64,000 nucleotides of DNA from assembly GCF_017104715.1 (NCBI RefSeq), contig NZ_JAAGPI010000024.1, positions 1 through 64,000 of the forward strand, written 5' to 3'. Within the stretch, counting starts at the first letter, position 1, and every line of letters begins with the position of its first letter. The notes under the pieces were generated by a model. The model saw only the letters and a list, made by a program, of their open reading frames with translations, ran no database searches and was not told where the DNA came from. Below, piece by piece: positions 8,769-16,921 of the stretch. A program made the translations under genes and the position numbers. The DNA is from Burkholderia sp. Ac-20365 (lineage in GTDB: Bacteria > Pseudomonadota > Gammaproteobacteria > Burkholderiales > Burkholderiaceae).

Positions 8769-8786
8769 TGCATTCGACGCCCGGAT

Positions 8787-9608
8787 TTACGACGTCAGTT
8801 CGCCGTCGACTTCGAACAGCTTGCGCAGATGATGCGCAACACCCGCTTCGAAGTTGTTGCCAATGCGCGGCACGTTCGGCAGACGCTTGATGAGGTCGGG
8901 GTTCGCGTTGTTCATCATGAACGGATGGCCCGCCGTTTCGAGCATATCGATGTCGTTCATGTTGTCGCCGAAAGCGATGCACTTCGCTGCCGGCACATCC
9001 AGCCGGTCGAGCACGAACTGCAGCGCGCGTCCCTTCGATACATTGGCCGACATCACCTCGAGGCAGTCCGGCAGCGAGTATGTAACGTACAGATCCTCAC
9101 CAAACGTCTGCTCGAGATTGGTCGAGATCACCGCGAGATCCTTTGGATCGCCGATGTACAGCGCCTTCGCGATATCCGCGCCGTCGTGCTTCTGCAGATC
9201 CATCACGTTGTACGTGAAACCCGAGTCCTGGTGATAGCGCAACAACTCGGGCGCGTCGCGATCGATCAGCCACTCCCTGTCGGCAAACAGATTGACGATC
9301 ACGCGCCCATGCTCGCCGACGATCTCCGGCGTCACCAGTTGCTGGACGACGTTCGCCTTGAGGTCGTCGGCGAAGATCATTTCGTCGTCGGGCGAATGGA
9401 CGCGCGCACCGTTCGACGTGATCAGATACGGCCGGATACCCAGCACGTCGCGAATGCCGGCGACGTCGCAATAGTGGCGCCCTGTCGCAATCACGATGTG
9501 TATGCCCTGCGCTTCGAGCGCACGCACCGTGCTGATCGTGAACGGGTCGACCTGATGGTTGCTGTTCAGGAGCGTTCCATCCAGATCACTTGCGATGACT
9601 TTGTACAT
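8787..9608 (-). CDS. Cof-type HAD-superfamily phosphatase
   Basis: 273 residues, typical of Cof/YidA-like sugar-phosphate phosphatases. Motif I is DLDGTLL with nucleophile D8 and D10. Motif II/Thr is in IVIATGRHY. Motif IV is AFGDNMNDIDML, giving the acidic magnesium ligands. A type C2B cap domain fills the middle. It probably dephosphorylates a sugar phosphate or other small phosphometabolite; members are promiscuous and the substrate cannot be read. Its neighbours do not form an operon with it. Confidence 0.9.
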   Translation of the reverse strand: MYKVIASDLDGTLLNSNHQVDPFTISTVRALEAQGIHIVIATGRHYCDVAGIRDVLGIRPYLITSNGARVHSPDDEMIFADDLKANVVQQLVTPEIVGEHGRVIVNLFADREWLIDRDAPELLRYHQDSGFTYNVMDLQKHDGADIAKALYIGDPKDLAVISTNLEQTFGEDLYVTYSLPDCLEVMSANVSKGRALQFVLDRLDVPAAKCIAFGDNMNDIDMLETAGHPFMMNNANPDLIKRLPNVPRIGNNFEAGVAHHLRKLFEVDGELTS

Positions 9609-9699
9609 GGGTAGGCGGCAGACGGCGGCAGAAAACCTCTATTTTATCGCCTCGCGGCGCGCTGCCTTCGGTTTCCGCCCGAGTCGCTCCCGCCGCCCG

Positions 9700-10584
9700 T
9701 CACGCGCCGCTAACGCGTTCGGCCTCCCGCCGGGCCATTTGCAGCGCGCCGTGCGCTGAATCCGAAAGCGGCGCGCGCAGACGCCCGCGATACGCCGCAG
9801 GCACATACTCGCTCAGTGGCTTGCCCAGCCCGCCGCACAGCGCGACGGGCAAGGTGCCAGAAGGATCGAGCGCGGCGATCATCTTGCCGATTTCCTGCCC
9901 CGCTTCGTTCAGCAACTGTGCGGCAAATGGATGTGCACGATGCGCGACGACGACGGGCGCGAGGCTCGCGTAAGCAGTCTGGTTCGCGTCGCACAGCCAG
10001 ACCACCAGCCCGTCGCGGTCCGTTGCGCCGACGTGCGCGAGCAAGGCCTGCGACAGTTCATCGGCGGGAACGCGGCCGTCCAGCGCCTGCTGCGCGTGCA
10101 CGATGGCGCGCAGGCCGAGCCATGCGCCGCCGGCTTCATCGGCAGATGGGTAGCCGTAGCCGGCGACCATCCGGCTTTGACCGTCGCGATCGAGCACGGC
10201 CGCGACGCTGCCCGTTCCCAGCGCGACGATCACGCCCGGCTCGCCGCCGTGCGCGCCGAGCAAGGTCGAATAGGCGTCGCTTTCTATTGCAAGTCCGGCA
10301 AGCGCGGGCGCCTTCGCGCGAAACGCCGCCAGCCATTCACGGTTGTTGACGCCTGCAAGCCCGCAGCCGAGCACAAAGCGCGGCCAGTCTGCCGCGATGC
10401 CGGCCCGCTCGCACGCTTGCGCGCTTGCCGCCAGGATCGCTTCCCACGCGCGCTCGACACCGAGCGCGAGGCCCGACGGGCCTGCCGTGCCTTGCGCGAG
10501 TTCCTGTCCTGCGGCGTTCGCCAGCACGACGCGCGTGCCGGTGCCGCCACCGTCGACGCCGATCAGATAGAGGTCTTGATTCAT
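9700..10584 (-). CDS. BadF/BadG/BcrA-type ATPase; probable N-acetylglucosamine or glucosamine kinase
   Basis: 294 residues from the ATG at 10584. The ASKHA-fold phosphate-binding loop is at the N-terminus (IGVDGGGTGTRVVLANA). The second phosphate motif is GVIVALGTGSVAAVL and the adenosine motif is near LPVALCGGLGKPL. Single-domain members of this family in proteobacteria are usually GlcNAc or GlcN kinases for amino-sugar salvage. That substrate is a family-level inference, because no amino-sugar uptake or nagAB gene lies beside it. It is divergent from tag. Confidence 0.82.
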   Translation of the reverse strand: MNQDLYLIGVDGGGTGTRVVLANAAGQELAQGTAGPSGLALGVERAWEAILAASAQACERAGIAADWPRFVLGCGLAGVNNREWLAAFRAKAPALAGLAIESDAYSTLLGAHGGEPGVIVALGTGSVAAVLDRDGQSRMVAGYGYPSADEAGGAWLGLRAIVHAQQALDGRVPADELSQALLAHVGATDRDGLVVWLCDANQTAYASLAPVVVAHRAHPFAAQLLNEAGQEIGKMIAALDPSGTLPVALCGGLGKPLSEYVPAAYRGRLRAPLSDSAHGALQMARREAERVSGA

Positions 10585-10735
10585 CGATTTGCTCTCGGAA
10601 GTGTTACCGCATAGCGTGGCAGGTCTCGTGGCTTGCGACAATCGGCCGAATGGCCAGGTTGCGACAGCCGCCCGTTCCGCTAAGCTGGCGTGGCCCGATC
10701 GACGGGCGATCAACCAGACAAGCAGGAGCCTGAAC

Positions 10736-11338
10736 GTGACGGAGCAACGATGCAACTGGGCGACGACGAGCGAAGCGCTCGCACACTATCACGACACCGA
10801 GTGGGGCGTCCCTTCGCGCGATGACCAGCATCTGTTCGAGATGCTGACGCTCGAAGGCGCGCAGGCGGGTCTGTCGTGGTCGACGATTCTGAACAAGCGC
10901 GCGGGATACCGGCGCGCCTTCTCGAACTTCGATATCGACAAGGTCGCCCGCTACACGCCGCAAAAGATCGACGCGCTCGTGCTCGATGAAGGTATCGTGC
11001 GCCATCGCGGCAAGATCGAATCCACGGTTACCAATGCCAAAGCGGTGAAGCAGATTCAGGCGGAACACGGGTCGTTAGCGGATTTCGTGTGGTCATTCGT
11101 CGACAACACCCCGATCCAGAACGCGTGGAAGAGTTATCAGCACGCGCCCGCGTCGACGGAAGTGTCCGATGCGCTCAGTAAGGCGCTCAAAGGCTACGGC
11201 TGCAAATTTGTCGGCACAACCATTTGCTATGCCTTCATGCAGGCAGTGGGCATGGTCAACGATCACCAGACCGATTGCGCCTGCTATTCGCGCTGCGCTT
11301 CACTGGGGAAGAAAGGCCGCAAGAAAAGCGCGAAATGA
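10736..11338 (+). CDS. tag: DNA-3-methyladenine glycosylase I
   Basis: 200 residues if translation begins at the GTG at 10736. An AGGAG 7 bases upstream supports that start, and the open frame upstream of it has no family similarity. Tag excises 3-methyladenine from alkylated DNA. Visible features are the N-terminal CNWATTSEALAHYHDTEWG with zinc-ligand Cys and His, the catalytic-loop region GLSWSTILNKR, and the C-terminal zinc ligands in NDHQTDCACYSRC. Length fits the family (about 190 aa). Confidence 0.94.
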   Translation: MTEQRCNWATTSEALAHYHDTEWGVPSRDDQHLFEMLTLEGAQAGLSWSTILNKRAGYRRAFSNFDIDKVARYTPQKIDALVLDEGIVRHRGKIESTVTNAKAVKQIQAEHGSLADFVWSFVDNTPIQNAWKSYQHAPASTEVSDALSKALKGYGCKFVGTTICYAFMQAVGMVNDHQTDCACYSRCASLGKKGRKKSAK

Positions 11339-11779
11339 CGCGCGGCGTGGGCACGGGGCAGATAGCGAATACGTGTCGTTTCGTTGCAACACATGGCTTA
11401 ATCGTGCCCGCCTCGAGCGGACACGACCTGCTGCACAGCGTCACGTGTAGACCCGCTTCCCACAAGGCTTTCCAGCACGAGCCAGTATGCGAGGCAACTG
11501 CCATCCGCGACGGATTGAGCGCTAGCCCACACAACGGTTGACCTGTACCTCGTTTCGCTCGTTATAACTGATGCATGCGATGTCGTTCGACGCACCTCCG
11601 GACGGGGAAGTCAGCCGGGCGTCAACGGAGTCGCTGGTGTGTGGCGCGCCTCGCAAGCCGCGAATTGGACGGTATTTACCGCTCTCGTTGTGGCTTGGAG
11701 CGTGGATGCGCGAAGGGATACTGTCGCCCATTGCACCGAAAACGAATGACCGCTGCGCATCGCGCGGGGGGAGACCAAC
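11339..11779. other. Gap between tag and an orphan gene
   Basis: About 440 bases with no supported gene, RNA or hairpin. A GGGGGGAG ribosome-binding site at its end precedes the ATG at 11780. Confidence 0.4.
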
Positions 11780-12205
11780 ATGAAAAATCATAACTTCCTG
11801 ACGCATCAGGAAATTTTCGACCGGGCCGTCGATCATCTGTTCGGCCAGGGCCGCGCGGCGTTGCTGCCGCGCGGTGGCGGCGCCTACCGCGGCTATTGCG
11901 GCGGCTGCCCGGTCGGCAGCTTTATCCATCCGCGTGACTATATGACCGCGATGGAGGGCATTCCCGTTCGATACATCGGCAAAACGCCTTCCGAAGTGCC
12001 GTTGTATATGGACGTCGGCGTTGCCGCGCTCAAGAAAGCGTTACTGCGTTCGCGCCTGAATATCTACGATCCCGCCACAGTCGATCTGCTCAGCTGTCTG
12101 CAGAACGTTCACGATGTTTTCGGTACATGGGAATGGCGTGACCGCCTGCGCTCGATTGCCCGCCAGTTCGGCGTCTCCGACGAGCGCGCGCGAACGGCAG
12201 CCTGA
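11780..12205 (+). CDS. Uncharacterised 141-aa protein
   Basis: I do not recognise the family. The protein is soluble, with no signal peptide or membrane span. Its middle has a Gly-rich, Cys-containing stretch (GGGAYRGYCGGCPVGSFI, about residues 32-49) that could bind a metal or nucleotide. Two predicted helical regions follow (VGVAALKKALLRSRL and the C-terminal WEWRDRLRSIARQFGV). A strong Shine-Dalgarno (GGGGGAG) and normal codon use support real expression. It stands alone, and only rpsU on the other strand follows. Confidence 0.75.
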   Translation: MKNHNFLTHQEIFDRAVDHLFGQGRAALLPRGGGAYRGYCGGCPVGSFIHPRDYMTAMEGIPVRYIGKTPSEVPLYMDVGVAALKKALLRSRLNIYDPATVDLLSCLQNVHDVFGTWEWRDRLRSIARQFGVSDERARTAA

Positions 12206-12259
12206 TTCTCGAACTCAGGACGCGCGGACTCTCGCGCGTCAAATCCAGGTGCACAAATG

Positions 12260-12302
12260 AAAAACGGCGGTGTGGCTTCTTTCGAAGCTCACACCGCCGT
12301 TG
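12260..12302 (-). terminator. Terminator after rpsU
   Basis: On the minus strand AACGGCGGTGTGAGCTTC is followed by the complementary GAAGCCACACCGCCGTT and a run of T. The stem is about 17 bp and lies 30 bases after the rpsU stop. An 8-bp GC hairpin (12217-12238) just beyond may end the convergent gene. Confidence 0.9.
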
Positions 12303-12330
12303 GCGTGCTTTCGCGTGCCTGGAAGCGTGC

Positions 12331-12543
12331 TTAGTGCAGCTTCTTCGGCAGCATCTGGCTGCGCAGGCGCTTGTGCAGGCGCTTCACTGCAGCTGCCTTC
12401 TTGCGCTTACGTGCCGTCGTCGGCTTTTCGTACGATTGGCGCTCACGCAGTTCTGCGATCAGGCCATTCTTTTCGATTGCGCGGCGGAAGCGGCGGATTG
12501 CCACTTCGAACGGCTCGTTTTCCTTCAGAAGAATCGTCGTCAT
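12331..12543 (-). CDS. rpsU: 30S ribosomal protein S21
   Basis: 70 residues, the usual S21 length. It starts MTTILLKENEPFEVAIRRFR, has RQSYEKPTTARKRKKAAAVKR in the basic helix, and ends LPKKLH, all typical of beta-proteobacterial S21. It sits at the 30S platform near the anti-Shine-Dalgarno sequence. Here it is a single-gene unit with its own terminator, not joined to dnaG-rpoD as in enterics. Confidence 0.97.
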   Translation of the reverse strand: MTTILLKENEPFEVAIRRFRRAIEKNGLIAELRERQSYEKPTTARKRKKAAAVKRLHKRLRSQMLPKKLH

Positions 12544-12839
12544 GTAATTCCTAAAAACGCTTTGATACGGTTAATGGCGTGGCGGTCGGCCCACTCACGC
12601 GCCGGCCCTCCGGTCGTCCCAGATCTGGCAAAGCACAACTGAAACGAGAGGCAATGCGGCCACGGAGGCCGGAAAAGAGAGGTGGGAGTTCACCGCGAAA
12701 CGCGGGCAGCGCACGTTGCGGCGCCGCGCCTAGCTAGCGTTTCGCCACCAGTAACCCATGACGAAACGAGCAAAGATCTCAATTCACTCCCGATCATACC
12801 AGGAAATTGCTTTTCAGACCAGCATTTTAACGATTCTGC

Positions 12840-13781
12840 TCAGGCACTTGCATCGTCGAGCGTGCGCAAATCGGCGTCCGTTAGCGTCAAATGCACTGCT
12901 GCGACAAGACTTTCCAGCTGTTTGACGGACGTTGCGCTGGCAATCGGCGCCGTGATGCTCGGCCTGGCGATCAGCCATGCGAGCGCCACCGCTGCCGGCG
13001 TGCTGCCGTGCCGCCCCGCCACTGCGTCGAGCGCATCGAGGATCGTGAAACCGCGCTCATTCAGATATTTCTCGACCTTTCCACCACGCGCGCTTTTCGA
13101 CAGATCGTCGCGCGACCGGTATTTGCCTGACAGAAAGCCGCTCGCGAGGCTGTAATAGCAGACCACGCCCAGCCGCTGCGCCAGCGCGAACGGTTCGAGA
13201 TCGGTTTCGTAGGCAGCGCGGTCGTACAGGTTGTACTCCGGCTGGATCACCTGATACTGCGGCAGACCGTTGTCGCGCGCGATCTGCAGCGCCTCCTGCA
13301 GGCGCGCGCCGCCGTAATTCGACGCGCCGATCACCCTCACCTTGCCCGCCTCGATCAACTGCTGATACGCGCCCAGCGTTTCCGCGAGCGGCGTCTCTTC
13401 GTCGTCGAGATGCGAGAAATAGACGTCGATGTAGTCCGTCTGCAGGCGCCGCAGCGAATCTTCGACGGCCGCGCGGATATTGCCCGCCGACAATCCCTTA
13501 CGGCTTCCCAGCATGCCGACCTTGGTCGACAGCACGATCTGGTCGCGTTTGCCCGACTTCGCGAACCACTTGCCGATGATCGTCTCCGATTCCCCGCCGC
13601 GGTTGCCGGATACCCAGGCCGAATAGACGTCGGCTGTATCGATGAAATTCAGGCCCGCGTCGGCGAAGGCGTCGAGGATCGAAAACGAGGTGGCTTCATC
13701 GGCTGTCCAGCCGAACACATTGCCGCCGAACATCAGCGGCGCGACCTGCAATTGCGACGTGCCGAGAGTGCGTTTTTGCAT
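12840..13781 (-). CDS. Aldo/keto reductase
   Basis: 313 residues from the ATG at 13781 (MQKRTLGTSQLQVAPLMFGG). A TIM-barrel NADPH-dependent oxidoreductase. The catalytic tetrad is visible as Asp and Tyr in FIDTADVYSAW, Lys in VLSTKVGM and His in DVYFSHLDDEE. The C-terminal NADP-binding part includes PIASATSVKQLESLVAA. It resembles the general stress or voltage-channel-beta-like AKR group; the substrate is unknown. It is divergent from fliC, and its start is about 120 bases from the fliC promoter. Confidence 0.92.
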   Translation of the reverse strand: MQKRTLGTSQLQVAPLMFGGNVFGWTADEATSFSILDAFADAGLNFIDTADVYSAWVSGNRGGESETIIGKWFAKSGKRDQIVLSTKVGMLGSRKGLSAGNIRAAVEDSLRRLQTDYIDVYFSHLDDEETPLAETLGAYQQLIEAGKVRVIGASNYGGARLQEALQIARDNGLPQYQVIQPEYNLYDRAAYETDLEPFALAQRLGVVCYYSLASGFLSGKYRSRDDLSKSARGGKVEKYLNERGFTILDALDAVAGRHGSTPAAVALAWLIARPSITAPIASATSVKQLESLVAAVHLTLTDADLRTLDDASA

Positions 13782-13901
13782 GAGATCTCCACGGGCAAAG
13801 ATAGCGGGCCAACCAGAATACGCCCTCTTGACATTTGTCACAGGCGCACCGGCGCACGCTCCCTGGCGACCATACGCCCCCAAATTTCGCGAGATCGCCC
13901 C

Positions 13902-13929
13902 TAAAGTTTTCTTCTGACCACGCCGTCAA
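13902..13929 (+). promoter_or_regulatory. FliA (sigma-28) type promoter of fliC
   Basis: TAAAGTTT at 13902-13909 is a perfect -35 box. GCCGTCAA at 13922-13929 matches six of eight bases of GCCGATAA. The spacer is 12 bases, one more than the consensus 11. Transcription would start near 13936, giving a leader of about 86 bases before the fliC ATG. Confidence 0.72.
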
Positions 13930-14021
13930 CCAGGACAGGCGGCGGCGCAATGCATTCAGTCCAGCGCGACGCCGAGCCAAAACAGCCTACATCCGAGGCG
14001 TTTTACAAACGAGGACGCAAA

Positions 14022-14840
14022 ATGCTGAATATCAACACCAACATCGCTTCGCTGACCGCGCAGAACAACCTGTCGGGTTCACAAAGCGCGCTGTCGCAGG
14101 CGATCAACCGCCTGTCGTCGGGCAAGCGTGTGAACACCGCTGCTGACGACGCGGCTGGTCTGGCGATCTCGACGTCGCAAACGGCATCGATCAACGCACT
14201 GACGCAAGGTGCAGCTAACGCCAACAACGGTATTTCGATGGTTTCGACCACGAACGGCGCGCTGCAATCGATCGTCGACAACCTGCAACGTATTCGCCAG
14301 CTGGCAGTGGAAGCAGGCGACGGCTCGCTCGACTCGAACGCACTGGCTAACCTCCAGTCGGAAGTGTCGACCCGTCTGACGGAAATCACCCGCGTCGCGC
14401 AACAAACGACGTTCAACGGCCAATCGGTCCTGAACGGCATCGGCTCGGTCAACTTCCAGATCGGCGCATTCAACGGCCAGCAGATCACGGCAAACTTCGG
14501 CACGCAGAAGTGGGATTCGGGCAGCCTCGGCGTGAGCGGCGTGTCGGTTTCGACGGCATCGGGCGCGCAGGCAGCCATGAGCACGATCGACTCGGTTCTG
14601 ACGAGCGTCAATACCTTCCAGGCAACGCTGGGTGCAACGCAGAACACGTTCGCTGCTGCAATCTCGACGACGAACACGCAAGCAACGAACATGAGCGCAG
14701 CACGTTCGCAGATCACCGACGCAGACTTCGCGACGGAAACGGCGAACCTGTCGAAGGCTCAGGTTCTGCAACAAGCAGGTATCTCGGTTCTCGCGCAAGC
14801 GAACTCGATGCCGCAACAGGTTCTGAAGCTCCTCCAGTAA
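14022..14840 (+). CDS. fliC: Flagellin FliC, short form
   Basis: 272 residues from the ATG at 14022 (MLNINTNIASLTAQNNL). It contains essentially only the conserved D0/D1 regions: N-terminal LSSGKRVNTAADDAAGLAI and the LQRIRQLAVEA helix that in other flagellins is recognised by TLR5, and C-terminal MSAARSQITDADFATETANL ending QVLKLLQ. The centre (about residues 150-200) is a short Ser/Thr/Gly-rich linker, so the outer D2/D3 domains are missing. The subunits assemble into the filament after FliT/FliD-assisted export. The glycosylation operon converging from downstream makes this the probable sugar acceptor. Confidence 0.97.
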   Translation: MLNINTNIASLTAQNNLSGSQSALSQAINRLSSGKRVNTAADDAAGLAISTSQTASINALTQGAANANNGISMVSTTNGALQSIVDNLQRIRQLAVEAGDGSLDSNALANLQSEVSTRLTEITRVAQQTTFNGQSVLNGIGSVNFQIGAFNGQQITANFGTQKWDSGSLGVSGVSVSTASGAQAAMSTIDSVLTSVNTFQATLGATQNTFAAAISTTNTQATNMSAARSQITDADFATETANLSKAQVLQQAGISVLAQANSMPQQVLKLLQ

Positions 14841-15003
14841 GAGTGACGACTAGCGGCGCGCAGCAAGGCGCCGCGCTCCGAAGCCGCGGCTTGCGCCCGG
14901 CTTCGGTACGCAACTGGATCGCATGGTTGGGAGGCTCGCCTCCCATCATGCATTTAAAAGCCATGAACAAACCGCATCCCGTTTCGCCCATTGGAGCACC
15001 AGC

Positions 15004-16431
15004 ATGACCACCACGTCGACCTCGACTTCATCAACTGACGTCTCCTCGCTGCTGCAGCAGGCGGCACAGTCCATTATCAGTGGCTCGACCAAGTCGACCC
15101 TCGATGTCGACTCGCTGGTATCCGCGCTCGTCACGGCGAAAACGGCAGGCCAATCGTCGGCAATCACGACGAAGCAGACCTCCGACAATGCGGAACTGTC
15201 CGCAATCGGCAAGCTCAAATCGGCGCTCTCGTCGCTGCAGACCGCGCTCAGCGGCCTGTCGGACGGCACGGCGCTCAACCAGCTCGCGGTCGCGGTCAGC
15301 GGCACGGGCGTGACGGCTACGGCTGCACCTGGCAAAGGCGCAGTGGCTGGCAACTATTCGTTGCAGGTCACCAATATTGCGACGGCCAACAAGATTTCCT
15401 CGCAGGCTTACGCTTCGGGCGCGAGCCTCGGCAGCGGCACGCTGACGGTCGGCGTCGGCAGCAACTCCATGCAGATCAACGTCTCGTCGACGGATACGCT
15501 GGCGAGCATCGCCACCGCGATCAACTCGGCGAACAACAATCCGGGCGTATCGGCTGCCGTTATCACGGCGGCGGACGGCCAGCATCTGGTACTCACCTCG
15601 ACGCAGACGGGCGCGGCCAACACCGTTTCGGTTTCTGCCGGCGCCGGCGTCGACGCGGGCCTGAACACGGCCAGCTTCACGCAGGTCGCGGCAGCCAAAG
15701 ACGCCCAGTTCTCGCTCGACGGCAACGCCATCACGAGCGCGAGCAACACGATCACGTCGGCGCTCACGGGCGTGACCATCGACATTTCGGGCGCGTCGGC
15801 GAACAGCACGCAGACGATCTCGATCACCAACGACACGACCGCGTCGACGAAATCGATCAATGACTTCGTCACCGCGTACAACAACTACATCACGACGGCC
15901 ACGGGCCTCACGTGGGACTCGACGCAGGCAACGGGCTCGCAAGCCGGTCCGCTGCTCGGCGACGCGATGACGAACACGATCACGAACGGTCTCGGCGGCC
16001 TGATCGGCGGTGGCATCACCGCTGGCGGCAAGACGTTCAGCCTGTCGGCGATCGGTATCGACCTGCAGCACGACGGCACGCTGTCCGTCGACGCAACGAC
16101 CTTGCAAACCGCGCTGACGAGCAACAGTTCGGCTGTCTCAGCCGTGTTCAACACGACGAACGGTATCGGCACGACGCTGAACTCGTTCATCAACACGTAC
16201 ACGCAATCGAGCGGCACGATCGACCAGCGCACGCAGGCACTGAACACGGACCTGAGCAATCTGTCGGACCAGGCCACGCAGCTGACGAACTATCAGTCCA
16301 CACTCACCGACCAGTACAACGCGCAGTTCACCGCGCTGAATACGCTGATGTCGCAGATGCAGAACAACACGCAGTACCTGAACCAGCTGTTCGGCGGCGG
16401 CGGGCTGACGGGTTCGCTGAACTCGAAGTAA
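15004..16431 (+). CDS. fliD: Flagellar hook-associated protein 2 (filament cap) FliD
   Basis: 475 residues from the ATG at 15004. The N-terminal FliD region follows a Ser/Thr-rich start (MTTTSTSTSSTDVSSLLQQA) and includes LDVDSLVSALVTAKTAGQS. The central domain has the repeated TLASIATAINSANNNPGVSA fold. The C-terminal region (KSINDFVTAYNNYITTATGL to the coiled coil near QTSTLTDQYNAQFTALNTLM) is typical. FliD caps the growing filament and folds flagellin. It follows fliC by 163 bases, with a GC hairpin lacking a T-tract in between, so part of the transcript may read through. Confidence 0.95.
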   Translation: MTTTSTSTSSTDVSSLLQQAAQSIISGSTKSTLDVDSLVSALVTAKTAGQSSAITTKQTSDNAELSAIGKLKSALSSLQTALSGLSDGTALNQLAVAVSGTGVTATAAPGKGAVAGNYSLQVTNIATANKISSQAYASGASLGSGTLTVGVGSNSMQINVSSTDTLASIATAINSANNNPGVSAAVITAADGQHLVLTSTQTGAANTVSVSAGAGVDAGLNTASFTQVAAAKDAQFSLDGNAITSASNTITSALTGVTIDISGASANSTQTISITNDTTASTKSINDFVTAYNNYITTATGLTWDSTQATGSQAGPLLGDAMTNTITNGLGGLIGGGITAGGKTFSLSAIGIDLQHDGTLSVDATTLQTALTSNSSAVSAVFNTTNGIGTTLNSFINTYTQSSGTIDQRTQALNTDLSNLSDQATQLTNYQSTLTDQYNAQFTALNTLMSQMQNNTQYLNQLFGGGGLTGSLNSK

Positions 16432-16464
16432 CGCGTACACACACGCTGCTTAATGGAACTCACG

Positions 16465-16758
16465 ATGAACGATTCGCTGACTCGCGCACTGGACCTGACC
16501 CACGCTCTCGAAGCGGCGGTTTCGCAACAAGACTGGCCGCGCGCGTCGGCCATCGTCGAAGAACGCTCGCCGCTGCTGATGTCGCTGCAGCCGGAACAAA
16601 CGCCGGAAGCGCTCGAAAAGATCCGCGCGATCCAGCGCATCGACGCAGGCATCACGGAGCAGACGCGTGTCGGCATGGACCGTCTTGCCGAACGGCATGG
16701 CGATGCACTGCGGCGCATCAAGTCAGTGAGCCTGTATCACACGACGGGCATGCTCTGA
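16465..16758 (+). CDS. fliT: FliT-like flagellar export chaperone
   Basis: 97 residues from the ATG at 16465 (MNDSLTRALDLTHALEAAV), chosen because GGAAC sits 5-9 bases upstream. An in-frame ATG at 16453 would add four residues but has no ribosome-binding site. All-helical, the right size for FliT. It carries the WPRASAIVEERSPLLMSL helix seen in beta-proteobacterial FliT. FliT escorts FliD to the export gate and in enterics also restrains FlhDC. It lies immediately after fliD. Assignment rests on position and helix pattern more than on strong motifs. Confidence 0.82.
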   Translation: MNDSLTRALDLTHALEAAVSQQDWPRASAIVEERSPLLMSLQPEQTPEALEKIRAIQRIDAGITEQTRVGMDRLAERHGDALRRIKSVSLYHTTGML

Positions 16759-16814
16759 CCAAACGATCTGAAGAACGCCGCGCGACGTAGTCAAAAAGAA
16801 CTGCGCGGATTGAC

Positions 16815-16841
16815 AAAGCTGCAGCGATGCAGCTTTTTTTT
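16815..16841 (+). terminator. Terminator after fliC-fliD-fliT
   Basis: AAAGCTGCA-GCGA-TGCAGCTTT followed by a run of T, 57 bases after the fliT stop. It separates the flagellin unit from the converging glycosylation operon. Confidence 0.9.
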
Positions 16842-16921
16842 CGTCTGCCGCTTTGGCGACAGATGAGCGCCGCGATTGCGGCATGAATGCGCAACCGCAG
16901 CGTACGTCGCAACGAAACAGA

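Noticed and set aside
14878..14906. Hairpin CCGAAGCC/GGCTTCGG between fliC and fliD as a terminator
   Set aside because: There is no T-tract and a 13-base loop. It may stabilise the fliC transcript, but I cannot support termination.
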